This document shows positions 27,651 through 37,312 of a stretch of 64,000 nucleotides of DNA, in pieces. Position 1 is the stretch's first letter. Every line of letters starts with the position of its first letter. Position numbers and translations under genes: made by a program. The notes under the pieces were generated by a model. It saw only the letters and a program-made list of their open reading frames with translations, was not told where the DNA came from and searched no databases. Where the stretch lies: the NCBI GenBank assembly GCA_015075585.1, contig JABTUB010000002.1, positions 682,001-746,000 on the forward strand, read 5' to 3'. This DNA comes from Chloracidobacterium sp. (lineage in GTDB: Bacteria > Acidobacteriota > Blastocatellia > Pyrinomonadales > Pyrinomonadaceae).

Positions 27651-30600
27651 ATGCAGACGAAACCCACTCGATCGATATTTCTTTCAATGGCTATTGCACT
27701 TATTTTCGTTGCGGTTACCGAGACCGCATCCGCTAACCAACAAAGCAGCAATTGGATTGGAAGCTACTGCAGCCTGACGAATGGCTTTGAACCGTTCAAG
27801 TCTTACTATGAAGGAGCTGAACATGTTCACAGCCCCTCGCAAAGTGGTGATTGGCAACAGGGTCTTGCGATATTTATTCTTGATTCAAGTGGCCGCAAAG
27901 ATGCTTTGCGCTCGTTTGAATTTGCAAAAACGCATGGAGCGAATATTGCGATACTGATCGATCATTTGATGATCGGTTGGGTCGATGCCTCGCTTGCCAA
28001 TGAGCTCGCCGGCAAGAGCGGAATTAGATCGATCTCGTTTAGTGAGATCGATCTTTCTGCGCTGCCGGTGAAAGATGAAACTACGATTGCGACGGCTCGA
28101 TATTTTAACGAGGCGGTATCTGGCCGCCTTGGCCGTGAGATCGAAAAAGCGCGGCAAATTACCGGCGATCCGCTATCCGGCGATGGTTTTCCGCATCCTG
28201 AGATCGACATCGATGACTATCACGCCAACCTTGCTGGAAAGGTAATGTCTCCCTCGCTGGGCAATAGCGATGCAATGACAGGGACTGTCGCTGTTGCACT
28301 ATTTTTTCTTGAAAGCACTGGCTCAATCGACGCAAATGTTTACACATGGACGTCGGTAGATCAGCAGAATACTTTTAATAGGGCATTGTCAGGATTTACG
28401 TGGTGGGCAAATAAGGCGGCTATTTACGGATATAGCTTAACTTTTACCCCTGTACTGTATGGTGCAACACATCCCGCCACCCAAATCGGTTATGAACCCA
28501 TCTTGCATCCGTCTGGGGACAACGTCCAGTGGGCAACCCAAGTGATGGCGAACCTGGGATTTACATCGGGCAACAACTTTACCAGATTTTCTGCGTTCAA
28601 TACAGCACTAAGAAATACCTATTCGTCAGACTGGGCCTACTCGGTGATCATCGGCTACAACCCGTCACCAGCCCCCTCAACGTTTACTGACGGTCATTTT
28701 GCATTTACGTGGATGGGCGGTCCTTACATTCAAATGCTATTTAACAATGACGGCTGGGGCGAGAATAATTTTGGAATGGTCTTTTCGCACGAGACTGGGC
28801 ACGACTTCTGGGCTTGTGATGAGTATTACCAGCCTGGTTACGGCGGGTGTACATCGTGCGGAGCCTGCGCGTCAGGCGGCCCGCGACCAACGATCCTGAA
28901 CGGAAATTGCGAGTACTGTAATTCGCAGTCCGTCGCCTGTATGATGAAATCGAACTCCGACACCTTATGCGCATATTCAAGAGACCAAATTGGTTGGCTT
29001 GTCGGGACACAAAGTTCCATACAGTTCAGCTCAACCGCCTACAACGTGGGTGAGGGAGACGGTTATGCAACGATAACCGTAACAAGAACGGGTGGTACGA
29101 GTGCCGTCGGCGTAAATTACGCAACGTCGAATGGCACCGCAACTGCCGGCTCGGACTATACAGCCGTGAGCGGAACATTGAGCTTCGCCGTAAGTGAAAC
29201 CACCAAAACTTTTAACATCCCCGTAATCAACGACACCGCAGTCGAAGGAAATGAGACTGTAAATATCGCCCTCAGCAATCCGACGGGCGGGGCCACGCTT
29301 GGAACTCCGAGTACGGCGGTTCTGACTATCATTGACGATGATGTGGCGTGCACATATTCAATTTATCCGCCAAGCGTGAACTTTTCGTCGGGCGGCGGTT
29401 CGGGCGGCGTAAACGTTACGGCACCAGCAGGATGCCCATGGACAGCCGTCTCGAACAATTTTTCCGACAGTGCAGTTGCTGATGGAAACCCGAGAAACGA
29501 CGATGCGGCCTATAGCGAAAACTCACTGATGACAGCCGCATTTTCTGAAGATTTTGCAAATATAGCAACGCTCCCCGGCAGCGGTTGGTACACACAGAAC
29601 AACAGCGTACCGGTCGGCTCGACCAGTTGGTTCCAGGGGAATACAACCGTCTTCACATCTCAAAGCGGGAACGCCGATTCTTATATCGGTGCTAACTTCA
29701 ACGCGACTACAGGCGTAAACACGATCAGCGAATGGCTACTGACACCAACAATTGGATTCAACAACGGCGATGTGATCCGGTTTTGGACCCGAACGGTAAC
29801 CGGGAATCAGTTCCCCGACCGCCTGCAGGTCAGGCTGTCATTGAACGGTTCAAGTACGAATGTCGGAACCGGCTCAGCGAGCGTCGGAGACTTCACTGGG
29901 CTTATTACGGATATTAACCCAACCTACACCGTCGGTGGTTATCCGGAAGTTTGGACACAATATACGGTTACAATGTCTGGGCTTTCAGGCCAAACCTATG
30001 GCCGACTGGCCTTCCGGTACTTCGTCGAGAATGGAGGGCCGAACGGAGATAACTCAAATTACATCGGCATTGATTCCTTCTCATACACACCATCGGGCGG
30101 GGGCTCAAGCTGGATCACCGTCACCGGCGGCTCGAGTGGCGTCGGCCCCGGAACAGTTGGCTATTTCGTCGCTGCAAACAGCACCGGAGTGAATCGATTA
30201 GGAACGATCACGATCGCCGGCCAAACATTCACAGTCAACCAGGCCGGATCATCGACCACACAATCGAGGAAATTGTGCGATTTTGACGGCGACAATATCT
30301 CGGACCTTTCCATCTTTCGACCGTCGAACGGCCAATGGTGGTGGCTGCGCAGTAGTAACGGCACCAACGGAGCGGTCACATTTGGTGCATCAACTGATAG
30401 AGTTACACCCGGGGACTTTACCGGTGACGGTAAGAGTGATTTTGCAATCTTCCGACCCTATACGGGACAATGGTACGTTCTTAGGAGCGAAGATTTCTCA
30501 TACTACGCCTTCCCCTTTGGTACTAGCGGCGATGTGCCCGTTCCGGGCTACTTCGACAGCGATGCAAAGGTTGACGCGGCTGTATTTCGCCCATCAAACT

Positions 30601-31097
30601 CAACATGGTATATTAGTCGCTCAACCGGCGGCACGTCTATCCAGCAATTTGGATCAAGCGGCGATGTTCCAGTTGCTGCGGACTATGACGGCGATGGTAT
30701 CTGGGATCGCGCAATCTACCGGCCAAGTGTCGGACAGTGGTGGCTTCAGCGTTCGTCGCTTGGTACTGTCGCGTATCAATTCGGAGCCTCGACCGATAAG
30801 ACCGTACAGGGCGGCGATTTTACCGGTGACGGTAAGGCCGATATAACTATTTGGCGGCCTTCGACAGGGCAATGGTTTGTATTAAGGAGTGAAAATCAGA
30901 CCTACTACGCTTTCACCTTTGGTATTTCATCCGACCTACCAGTTGCAGGCGACTACGACGGCGACGGCAAACAGGATGCTGGTGTATTTAGGCCTTCGAC
31001 CTCGACGTGGTACATCCAGCGCTCAGCCGCAGGCACCCTCATCCGACAATTCGGCACAACAGGTGATCTGCCTCTTCCAAATGCGTATGTAAGATGA
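27651..31097 (+). CDS. Large secreted metalloprotease: Calx-beta, interrupted BACON, choice-of-anchor-type domain and six FG-GAP repeats
   Basis: 1148 residues from the ATG at 27651, chosen for GGAG six bases upstream; the longer TTG start at 27597 is better read as a -35 box. A signal peptide (MQTKPTRSIFLSMAIALIFV, to about residue 31) is followed by a catalytic region with HETGHDFWACDEY (about residue 380), an HExxH zinc site, and several CxxC pairs just after it. Then come a Calx-beta domain (about 461-563), half a BACON domain (about 566-603), an inserted jelly-roll of about 215 residues resembling choice-of-anchor J/cleaved-adhesin domains (about 604-817), the second BACON half (about 818-870), and six A-B-C-A-B-C FG-GAP repeats ending NAYVR. 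The 5' third is A+T richer than its neighbours. Probably an extracellular or surface enzyme. Confidence 0.85.
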   Translation: MQTKPTRSIFLSMAIALIFVAVTETASANQQSSNWIGSYCSLTNGFEPFKSYYEGAEHVHSPSQSGDWQQGLAIFILDSSGRKDALRSFEFAKTHGANIAILIDHLMIGWVDASLANELAGKSGIRSISFSEIDLSALPVKDETTIATARYFNEAVSGRLGREIEKARQITGDPLSGDGFPHPEIDIDDYHANLAGKVMSPSLGNSDAMTGTVAVALFFLESTGSIDANVYTWTSVDQQNTFNRALSGFTWWANKAAIYGYSLTFTPVLYGATHPATQIGYEPILHPSGDNVQWATQVMANLGFTSGNNFTRFSAFNTALRNTYSSDWAYSVIIGYNPSPAPSTFTDGHFAFTWMGGPYIQMLFNNDGWGENNFGMVFSHETGHDFWACDEYYQPGYGGCTSCGACASGGPRPTILNGNCEYCNSQSVACMMKSNSDTLCAYSRDQIGWLVGTQSSIQFSSTAYNVGEGDGYATITVTRTGGTSAVGVNYATSNGTATAGSDYTAVSGTLSFAVSETTKTFNIPVINDTAVEGNETVNIALSNPTGGATLGTPSTAVLTIIDDDVACTYSIYPPSVNFSSGGGSGGVNVTAPAGCPWTAVSNNFSDSAVADGNPRNDDAAYSENSLMTAAFSEDFANIATLPGSGWYTQNNSVPVGSTSWFQGNTTVFTSQSGNADSYIGANFNATTGVNTISEWLLTPTIGFNNGDVIRFWTRTVTGNQFPDRLQVRLSLNGSSTNVGTGSASVGDFTGLITDINPTYTVGGYPEVWTQYTVTMSGLSGQTYGRLAFRYFVENGGPNGDNSNYIGIDSFSYTPSGGGSSWITVTGGSSGVGPGTVGYFVAANSTGVNRLGTITIAGQTFTVNQAGSSTTQSRKLCDFDGDNISDLSIFRPSNGQWWWLRSSNGTNGAVTFGASTDRVTPGDFTGDGKSDFAIFRPYTGQWYVLRSEDFSYYAFPFGTSGDVPVPGYFDSDAKVDAAVFRPSNSTWYISRSTGGTSIQQFGSSGDVPVAADYDGDGIWDRAIYRPSVGQWWLQRSSLGTVAYQFGASTDKTVQGGDFTGDGKADITIWRPSTGQWFVLRSENQTYYAFTFGISSDLPVAGDYDGDGKQDAGVFRPSTSTWYIQRSAAGTLIRQFGTTGDLPLPNAYVR

Positions 31098-31410
31098 TCA
31101 AAAGCCACGGACTTGCTTGTTCGATAGGAATGGTCTAGAAATAATGCGACGTGGCAATAGACCCAGTGGCGTATGTTTACTTATCACGAAATGTTGAGGA
31201 CACAGCCGCCACTGCCTCTGTTTCGTCCTTGCACATGCAATGAAATATGGGCGTAACTGCAACATTTTCGGGATAAAAGGCCGTTTATTCTACTGCCCAC
31301 GAACTTGTAAAAGTCGTTTTTAGAAAGTAACGCCGACATTGCGCCGACGGCATGCCGCCAACATACCTATTTTCTTGACATCAACGCGGTACAGCCGTGT
31401 GCCTTGCCCG
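31098..31410. other. Intergenic region of about 310 bases, no feature recognised
   Basis: This lies between the protease stop and the convergent nadA stop. I find no credible gene, no strong terminator and no repeat. A short palindrome (CGGCATGCCG, about 31349) is the only symmetry noted. Confidence 0.6.
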
Positions 31411-32523
31411 TCAGTTCTTGTTCTCGGTCAGCGAGATCATACGGCCGAGGGCGACGTTGGCATAGTGTCGGGTCTCAGCATCAACGACGATCTCATTCAC
31501 CACATTGCCCGCGGCGAGGTTGTCGAGCGCCCATGCGAGATTTTGCGGTGCTATACGAAACATCGTCGCACACATACACAGGTCGGGGGCGAGCAGCCGA
31601 ATGTCCTTGTCCGGGAAACGTGTCTTGAGGCGGTTGACGAGGTTGACCTCGGTGCCGATCGCCCATTTTGAGCCGCTCGGAGAATTTTCCACGGTCTTGA
31701 TGATGAACGATGTCGAACCGTCAAGGTCGCTCTTAACCACGACCTCGTGCGGGCATTCAGGATGTACGAGAACCTTTACTCCCGGCACTTCCTCACGCAC
31801 CTGATCGGCGTGCCATTCCTTGAAGCGGCCGTGTACCGAGCAGTGGCCACGCCAAAGGATCAGCTTCGCGTCATGCACGGCCTCGGGCGGATTTCCGCCG
31901 AGTTCCTTATGCGGATCCCAAACGATCATTTTGTCGAGCGGTATGCCGAATTTTGCCCCGGTGTTGCGCCCGAGATGCTGGTCGGGAAAGAAGAACAGCT
32001 TGTCGAAATTCTTAAGATAATGGTCAAAGAGCGGTATCGCATTCGATGACGTACAGACCACGCCGTCGTTGCGGCCGCAGAAAGCCTTGATCGCGGCAGA
32101 CGAGTTCATATAGGTGATCGGTGCAACACGCTGTTCGAGTACGCCGATCTCCTCGAGCTGTTCCCATGCATCCTCAACCTCTTCGACCGAAGCCATGTCC
32201 GCCATCGAACAGCCGGCGCCCATGTCGGGCAGAACAACGGTCTGGCCGTCCTTGCCGAGAATATTCGCGGATTCGGCCATAAAGTGTACGCCGCAAAACA
32301 CGATGTATTCCGCATCCGCCTTTGACGCCATTACCGACAGTTGGTATGAGTCGCCGGTAAGGTCGGCGTGCTTCACCACATCATCACGCTGATAATGATG
32401 GCCGAGAATTACGACGCGGTCACCAAGCTCACGCTTTGACTCGACGATCGACTCCGCAACATCCTCATCGGACATCACGAGAAAATCTTCCAACGGACGT
32501 ACCGCTTCTGCTACTGCTGACAT
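31411..32523 (-). CDS. nadA: Quinolinate synthase
   Basis: It condenses iminoaspartate with dihydroxyacetone phosphate to quinolinate in NAD synthesis, using a 4Fe-4S cluster. The 370-residue protein contains ILGHHYQRDDVVKHADLTGD (about residues 40-59), and the three cluster-region cysteines appear in GAGCSMADM (about 105), VCTSSNA (about 180) and DLCMCATM (about 315). HPECPHEVV, a further conserved segment, is also present. nadB and nadC are not in the window. It lies 57 bases downstream of the pit gene on the same strand. Confidence 0.95.
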   Translation of the reverse strand: MSAVAEAVRPLEDFLVMSDEDVAESIVESKRELGDRVVILGHHYQRDDVVKHADLTGDSYQLSVMASKADAEYIVFCGVHFMAESANILGKDGQTVVLPDMGAGCSMADMASVEEVEDAWEQLEEIGVLEQRVAPITYMNSSAAIKAFCGRNDGVVCTSSNAIPLFDHYLKNFDKLFFFPDQHLGRNTGAKFGIPLDKMIVWDPHKELGGNPPEAVHDAKLILWRGHCSVHGRFKEWHADQVREEVPGVKVLVHPECPHEVVVKSDLDGSTSFIIKTVENSPSGSKWAIGTEVNLVNRLKTRFPDKDIRLLAPDLCMCATMFRIAPQNLAWALDNLAAGNVVNEIVVDAETRHYANVALGRMISLTENKN

Positions 32524-32580
32524 AAAAAAATGATGACACTTTTGCAGTATGCGTGCAAGGCCTATTCGGTTGGTGAAGTT

Positions 32581-33660
32581 TTAGGCGACGCCGGTGATCT
32601 TTTCAAACAAAAGCAGCACCGCATACGATGCGGCAGCGATCAACGCGGCGGCAGGGATAGTAAGCACCCATGCCCAGATGATGCGGCCTGCGACGCCCCA
32701 CTTCACTGCCGAGAACCGCTTTGCAGATCCGACCCCGACGATCGCTCCGGTAATAGTGTGCGTCGTCGAAACGGGAATTCCGAGAGCCGTCGCGCCAAAG
32801 AGCGTTATCGAGCCGGCCGCCTCGGCACAAAAACCGCCGACAGGCTGCAGCTTTACGATCTTCGTACCCATTGTCTTGACGATACGCCAGCCGCCCGAGA
32901 GCGTTCCGAGAGCGATCGCCGCACAAGCAGAGACCTCGACCCAAAGCGGTACGTCCGGCAGCTTGCCGTCCGGCGTCATATTCAGAAAACCGCCCGCCAC
33001 GAGTGCTATCGTCATAATGCCCATCGTTTTCTGGGCATCATTACCGCCATGGCCGAGGCTGTACGAAGCTGCGGAGAAAAGTTGGCCGATGCGAAAGATG
33101 CGGTCGACCTTGCGCACGGATACGCGGTGAAATATCCAGTAAACACTCACCATCAAGCCAAAGCCGAGCAGCAATCCGATGGTTGGCGAAAGCACGATGA
33201 AAGCCAGCGTCTTTATCCAGCCTTCGGGCTTCAGCATGCCCTCAACGCCCGCTGACGTGCCCTTTTGGATTATGTAGGCCGTTATTGCGGCTCCGGCATA
33301 CGCGCCCACAAGTGCATGCGAACTTGACGTCGGCAGGCCGAGATACCATGTGATCAGGTTCCAGAAGATGGCACCCAAGACGCCCGCAAGCAGCACGTAA
33401 AGACGCGTCTGCTGTTCGAGCATATGAATATCGACGAGGTCGCCGCCGACCGTCTTTGCGACAGCAGTGCCGAATACTATTACGGCAATAAAGTTAAAAA
33501 AAGCGGCCATCGCAACGGCGGCTCCGGGCGAGAGCACGCGAGTAGCAACAACCGTCGCAATGGAGTTAGCGGCATCGTGAAAGCCGTTGACATAGTCGAA
33601 CGCAAGTGCGACCAGAATGATAACGATCGCGATGACGGTTGCTGAAGATACTTGATCCAT
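32581..33660 (-). CDS. pit: Inorganic phosphate transporter, PiT family
   Basis: A 359-residue polytopic membrane protein with about ten helices. Both PiT signature repeats are present: GFHDAANSIATVVATRVLSP (about residues 26-45) and GGNDAQKTMGIMTIAL (about 205-220), with a third GxPVSTTHTITGAIVG (about 300). It imports phosphate (as metal-phosphate) with protons. It follows the DUF47 gene by 19 bases, the standard Pit accessory pairing. A GTG/ATG-dense start region is present but the ATG at 33660 fits the family. Confidence 0.94.
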   Translation of the reverse strand: MDQVSSATVIAIVIILVALAFDYVNGFHDAANSIATVVATRVLSPGAAVAMAAFFNFIAVIVFGTAVAKTVGGDLVDIHMLEQQTRLYVLLAGVLGAIFWNLITWYLGLPTSSSHALVGAYAGAAITAYIIQKGTSAGVEGMLKPEGWIKTLAFIVLSPTIGLLLGFGLMVSVYWIFHRVSVRKVDRIFRIGQLFSAASYSLGHGGNDAQKTMGIMTIALVAGGFLNMTPDGKLPDVPLWVEVSACAAIALGTLSGGWRIVKTMGTKIVKLQPVGGFCAEAAGSITLFGATALGIPVSTTHTITGAIVGVGSAKRFSAVKWGVAGRIIWAWVLTIPAAALIAAASYAVLLLFEKITGVA

Positions 33661-33679
33661 AAGAGGTTTGGCTTGGGTA

Positions 33680-34300
33680 TCAGTTATGTTTCAGCACGAT
33701 GCTTTCGATGATGTTGCCGACATATTCGCATTTATCGGTAGCAGCTTCGAGCAGTTCATAAAAGGCCTTCCACTTGATGATGTTGAGCGGGTTGCTTGAG
33801 TGCTTGAAAAGATCGGCCATCGCACCGAAATAGATGTCGTCAGCTTCGTTCTCGAGGCGTTGTATCTCGAGCAGATGCGGCTTCATTCCTTTGCCGCGTT
33901 CGAGCAGATCGACAGCGCTTTTTATTTCGGCGGCTTGCTTCTTGATAACTGCGGCGAGTTTGACCGCATTCTCGTGGATCTCGTGAATGTCATACATTAC
34001 GATCGCACGGGCCGATGAGTCGATGTAATCGCAGACATCATCGAGAGCGACCGAAAGCGTATAGATATCCTCACGGTCAAAGGGCGTGATAAAAGAGCTG
34101 TTGAGCCTTGTCGTAACGGTATGCGTAAGCTCGTCGCACTCGTGCTCGATATGCTTGATCTTTTTTGAGAATGAATCGAACTCAGAGTTGTCCGCCTGCA
34201 CCATCTCGTGCAAAACGCTCGCCGCTTCTTCGAGCTTACTGCTCATACGCGCAAATAATGCGAAATATTGATCTTCTTTTGGTAAGAAACTAAACCCCAT
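33680..34300 (-). CDS. DUF47 (PhoU-like) Pit accessory protein
   Basis: A 206-residue all-helical cytoplasmic protein of the DUF47/PhoU-like family, starting MGFSFLPKEDQYFALFARMS with the typical C-terminal region AADKCEYVGNIIESIVLKHN-like. Family members regulate the Pit transporter encoded next to them and bind metal through acidic clusters (e.g. HECDELTHTV, about 51-60). An AAGGAG site precedes the ATG. A TATAAT-like -10 (34328-34333 on the minus strand) lies 28 bases upstream. Confidence 0.9.
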   Translation of the reverse strand: MGFSFLPKEDQYFALFARMSSKLEEAASVLHEMVQADNSEFDSFSKKIKHIEHECDELTHTVTTRLNSSFITPFDREDIYTLSVALDDVCDYIDSSARAIVMYDIHEIHENAVKLAAVIKKQAAEIKSAVDLLERGKGMKPHLLEIQRLENEADDIYFGAMADLFKHSSNPLNIIKWKAFYELLEAATDKCEYVGNIIESIVLKHN

Positions 34301-34684
34301 CGTCAGGTCTCCTTAATAAAGGCATTTATTATATTCAATTCCGCTGCACGAACACCGTACAAAGCGTCCGATCATTCCGCTGCCCTGCAGGACTTGCACT
34401 CGAATTTCGTACATACTTATAGCCGCCCTTTCGGGTTCCGGTTCAAAAGGTCTCAAAGGGATGTGCGGCCATAACCGCTGCTTCAATTAGTTCCGCCAAA
34501 GGCGCCGTATGCACTCGATTATACTCGACATTGCATACGGATGTGGAATGTAGGAAATAAGAAATCTCTGCAAAAGCCGTCTTGCCGCCACTGATAACTG
34601 CGGCAAACTCGCGCTGTTATACGGCTCATCATACCCCGCGAGGCCGCCACTCGTGCTAAAATGGCGGAAAACCTTAGAGGACTT
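34301..34684. other. Divergent intergenic region of about 380 bases with an inverted repeat
   Basis: It holds the ribosome site and a TATAAT-type -10 (34328-34333) for the DUF47-pit operon on the left. In the middle is a 9-base perfect inverted repeat (34505-34540), and on the right the AGAGGA ribosome site of the M48 gene. No gene is seen. Confidence 0.6.
34505..34540. promoter_or_regulatory. Inverted repeat between divergent pit and M48 operons
   Basis: CCGTATGCA (34505-34513) and TGCATACGG (34532-34540) are exact reverse complements, 18 bases apart, with TATACT (34520-34525) in the spacer. It could be an operator flanking a promoter of the M48 gene or a transcript hairpin. No T-run follows. 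Confidence 0.4.
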
Positions 34685-36085
34685 ATGAGACAACAGACCC
34701 AGGCGATCGACCTTCGCAACAAAGTATCCGCAGCAGCTCTTGTTTTTGCACTGATCGTTATGCCGCTGGCGGCGATCGCGCAAACGCGGATCGATATGCC
34801 TAAGAACAAATACAAGGTGCAGGAAGACGTCAAGCTCGGCAACCAGGCAGCGGCCGAGATCGAGAAGAAATTCCCTATCCTGCGCGATGCCGAAGCGACT
34901 AACTATGTCGGGCGCATCGGCAGGCGGCTCGTCAACGCGATACCTGCGAGGTTTCGGCAGCCGGATTTCGATTACCGATTCAAGATCGTGAATGCCAGCG
35001 ATCTGAACGCATTTGCTCTTCCCTCAGGGCCGATGTACGTAAACCGCGGAATGATCGAGGCGGCACGCAATGAAGGCGAGCTTGCAGGCGTCATGGCTCA
35101 CGAAATATCGCATGTTGCCCTCCGCCATGCGACCGCGCAAGCCACAAAACAAAACAGCTTCGGAAATCAGCTCGGTATGCTCGGCATGATCCTCGGCGGG
35201 GCGATCTTGGGCGGCGAGGCAGGAGCACAGCTTGGTGCCCTTGGTGCAATGGCGTGGATGACAAAGTACAGCCGCGCGTATGAGACGCAGGCAGATATCC
35301 TCGGATCGCAGATAATGGCCGATGCAGGCTACGATCCGCAGGATCTTGCCAATGTTTTTAAGACCATACAGGCAGAGAGCAAGAACAGCACTCCTCAATG
35401 GCTCAGCAGCCACCCTGATCCGGGCAACCGTTATCAACGGATCAGCGAAGAGGCTTCCCATTTGAACGTAAGCCCGAACCCGATAAAGATCACTCGTGAT
35501 TTCGAGCGTGTCCAAACCCGCTTGCGGGCTATGCCGAAGGCACCGACAATGGCCGAGATCGAAAAAGGTGCTGCGGGCAATTCGAATCCGACCGCCGGCG
35601 GCCGATATACGACGAACGTGCCGGCGCCTTCATCACGCACACAGCGGTATTCAGGCAGCGGGATCAGTTTCTCATACCCGTCGAACTGGCAGCGATTCGA
35701 CACATCTGAAGGCTTTATGCTCGCACCCGAAGGAGCTTACGGCGACCAAGGCATAACGCACGGAGCTATGTTCGGTGCGATGCAGGTGCAGTCAGGCGAC
35801 CTCAGCAGTGCCAACGACGAATATATCCGCTCGATGCTTCAGGAAAACACATATCTGCGTCAGCAGGGCAGCACGACGAGCAGCTATATTGCCGGCCGCC
35901 AAACGCTCATTACAAGGCTTCGCGGCACCTCGCCCGTTACGCGCCGCGTCGAGAGCGTTACGATCTATACGCTGATGGTGAATAACAGCGGAATGCTCTA
36001 TATCGCGACCGTTTCGCCCGAACGAGACGCCGCAGCGTACTCGCGTTCGTTCACGAATATGCTCAATTCGCTTCGGCTGCCTTAG
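34685..36085 (+). CDS. M48-family metalloprotease (exported)
   Basis: 466 residues from the ATG at 34685, which has AGAGGA before it; the in-frame start at 34661 lacks one. The signal peptide (VSAAALVFALIVMPLAAIAQ, about residues 14-33) indicates a periplasmic enzyme rather than an HtpX-type membrane one. The zinc motif is HEISH (about 139), and the third ligand Glu lies in YETQADILG (about 200). This resembles BepA/LoiP-type quality-control proteases. After a linker (about 280-320), a C-terminal domain of about 140 residues (SGSGISFSYPSNWQRF...) resembles a PsbP-like/DUF1795-type beta domain. The 3' end overlaps the convergent MFS gene by 23 bases. Confidence 0.88.
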   Translation: MRQQTQAIDLRNKVSAAALVFALIVMPLAAIAQTRIDMPKNKYKVQEDVKLGNQAAAEIEKKFPILRDAEATNYVGRIGRRLVNAIPARFRQPDFDYRFKIVNASDLNAFALPSGPMYVNRGMIEAARNEGELAGVMAHEISHVALRHATAQATKQNSFGNQLGMLGMILGGAILGGEAGAQLGALGAMAWMTKYSRAYETQADILGSQIMADAGYDPQDLANVFKTIQAESKNSTPQWLSSHPDPGNRYQRISEEASHLNVSPNPIKITRDFERVQTRLRAMPKAPTMAEIEKGAAGNSNPTAGGRYTTNVPAPSSRTQRYSGSGISFSYPSNWQRFDTSEGFMLAPEGAYGDQGITHGAMFGAMQVQSGDLSSANDEYIRSMLQENTYLRQQGSTTSSYIAGRQTLITRLRGTSPVTRRVESVTIYTLMVNNSGMLYIATVSPERDAAAYSRSFTNMLNSLRLP

Positions 36086-37307
36086 CCGCCGCACCCTTTA
36101 CGGTAAGGAACATCGCAAGTGCCGTCATCGAAACGGCCGCACTTGCGATGAATGCCGTTGCCGCTCCGAATTCATACCACAAAAAGCCGAACAGCAATGA
36201 TGCGGGCAGCACCGTAATGCCGTACGCGAGGTTGTAGATGCCGTATGCCGTGCCGCGCTTATCCTCACCGACAAGGTCGGCGACAAATGCCTTTTCGACA
36301 CCTTCCGTAAGCCCGAAATATGCTCCGTAAATAATGAACAGCGCCCAGCATTGCCACGCCGAGCTGACAAAAGCAAAGCCGAGATACACCAGTGCATAGA
36401 TCAGCCAGCCCGACGCTATCACCGGCTTTCGCCCGAGTTTGTCCGACATCACGCCGCCCGCGAGCGAGCTTACGACCTTACTGAAGTGCAGCGTCATCCA
36501 AAGAAGCGGCAGCACGGCGGGCGAGATACCGGCTTCGGCGGCACGCAAAAGAAGGAACGCGTCGGTCGAATTCGACAGCGTAAAAAGAGCTACGACGCCC
36601 ATAAGACGCCAAAAATTCTTATCAAAGCCGGAAAATGACAGCGACGGCGACGCTTCGGAACGGCGTCCCTCCGGTTCATCGCGAACAAAGGCCGCGATAA
36701 CGAACAGCCCGGCAATGACCGGCAGCGATGCGAAAAGGAATGTCCGCTGATATTCGGCGACGCTCGGCGAACTCGGATCGGCGGCAAAGTACGTCAAAAG
36801 GAAAAATGCCGCGACCGGCCCAAAGACGGCCCCGAGATGATCTGCGGCACGATTGAATCCGAATGCGGCACCGCGCCGCTCGACCGATACGCTCGACGCA
36901 ATGATCGCATCGCGCGGAGCGCCGCGTATGCCCTTGCCTATGCGGTCAGCCGAGCGTAGCACAAGGACGCCCGGCCAACTTCCAACAAACCCGAGTAAAG
37001 GCCGCGTCAATGCCGCAACGGCATAACCGAGCAGTACCGGCATCTTCCGCGTCCCCAAACGGTCGCTTAAATAGCCCGAGACAAGTTTCAGAAGGCTTGC
37101 AAGTGATTCGGCAAAACCCTCGATCAGCCCGATGGCGAAAGGCGACGCACCGACAGCAAGTGCGAGAAAGGCAGGCAGCAGCGGATATATGATCTCGCTT
37201 GACGTATCGTTGAGCAGGCTGACGGCGCTCAGCGCAACGACATTTCGCGGCATATTTGCGAATCTTCGCAGGCCGCGCGCTTCTGAAGCAGGCTTTGTCG
37301 GATCCAT
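36063..37307 (-). CDS. MFS transporter
   Basis: A 414-residue protein with 12 predicted membrane helices. The loop between helices 2 and 3 (SGYLSDRLGTRKMPVLLGY, about residues 80-98) is the MFS signature A region, and a second copy (GGVMSDKLGRKPVIASG, about 280-296) lies between helices 8 and 9. DRIGKGIRGAPRDAIIA (about 120-136) is typical of a group of uncharacterised bacterial MFS proteins. The substrate is unknown. It is third in a tight yacG - small membrane protein - MFS unit (5-base gap), and converges on the M48 gene with overlap. Confidence 0.88.
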   Translation of the reverse strand: MDPTKPASEARGLRRFANMPRNVVALSAVSLLNDTSSEIIYPLLPAFLALAVGASPFAIGLIEGFAESLASLLKLVSGYLSDRLGTRKMPVLLGYAVAALTRPLLGFVGSWPGVLVLRSADRIGKGIRGAPRDAIIASSVSVERRGAAFGFNRAADHLGAVFGPVAAFFLLTYFAADPSSPSVAEYQRTFLFASLPVIAGLFVIAAFVRDEPEGRRSEASPSLSFSGFDKNFWRLMGVVALFTLSNSTDAFLLLRAAEAGISPAVLPLLWMTLHFSKVVSSLAGGVMSDKLGRKPVIASGWLIYALVYLGFAFVSSAWQCWALFIIYGAYFGLTEGVEKAFVADLVGEDKRGTAYGIYNLAYGITVLPASLLFGFLWYEFGAATAFIASAAVSMTALAMFLTVKGAAAKAAEAN

Positions 37308-37312
37308 TCGGC

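Noticed and set aside
31141..31300. Possible insertion-sequence remnant after the large protease (ATGTTGAGGACACAG-like segment)
   Set aside because: No terminal inverted repeats, target duplication or transposase fragment could be found by eye.
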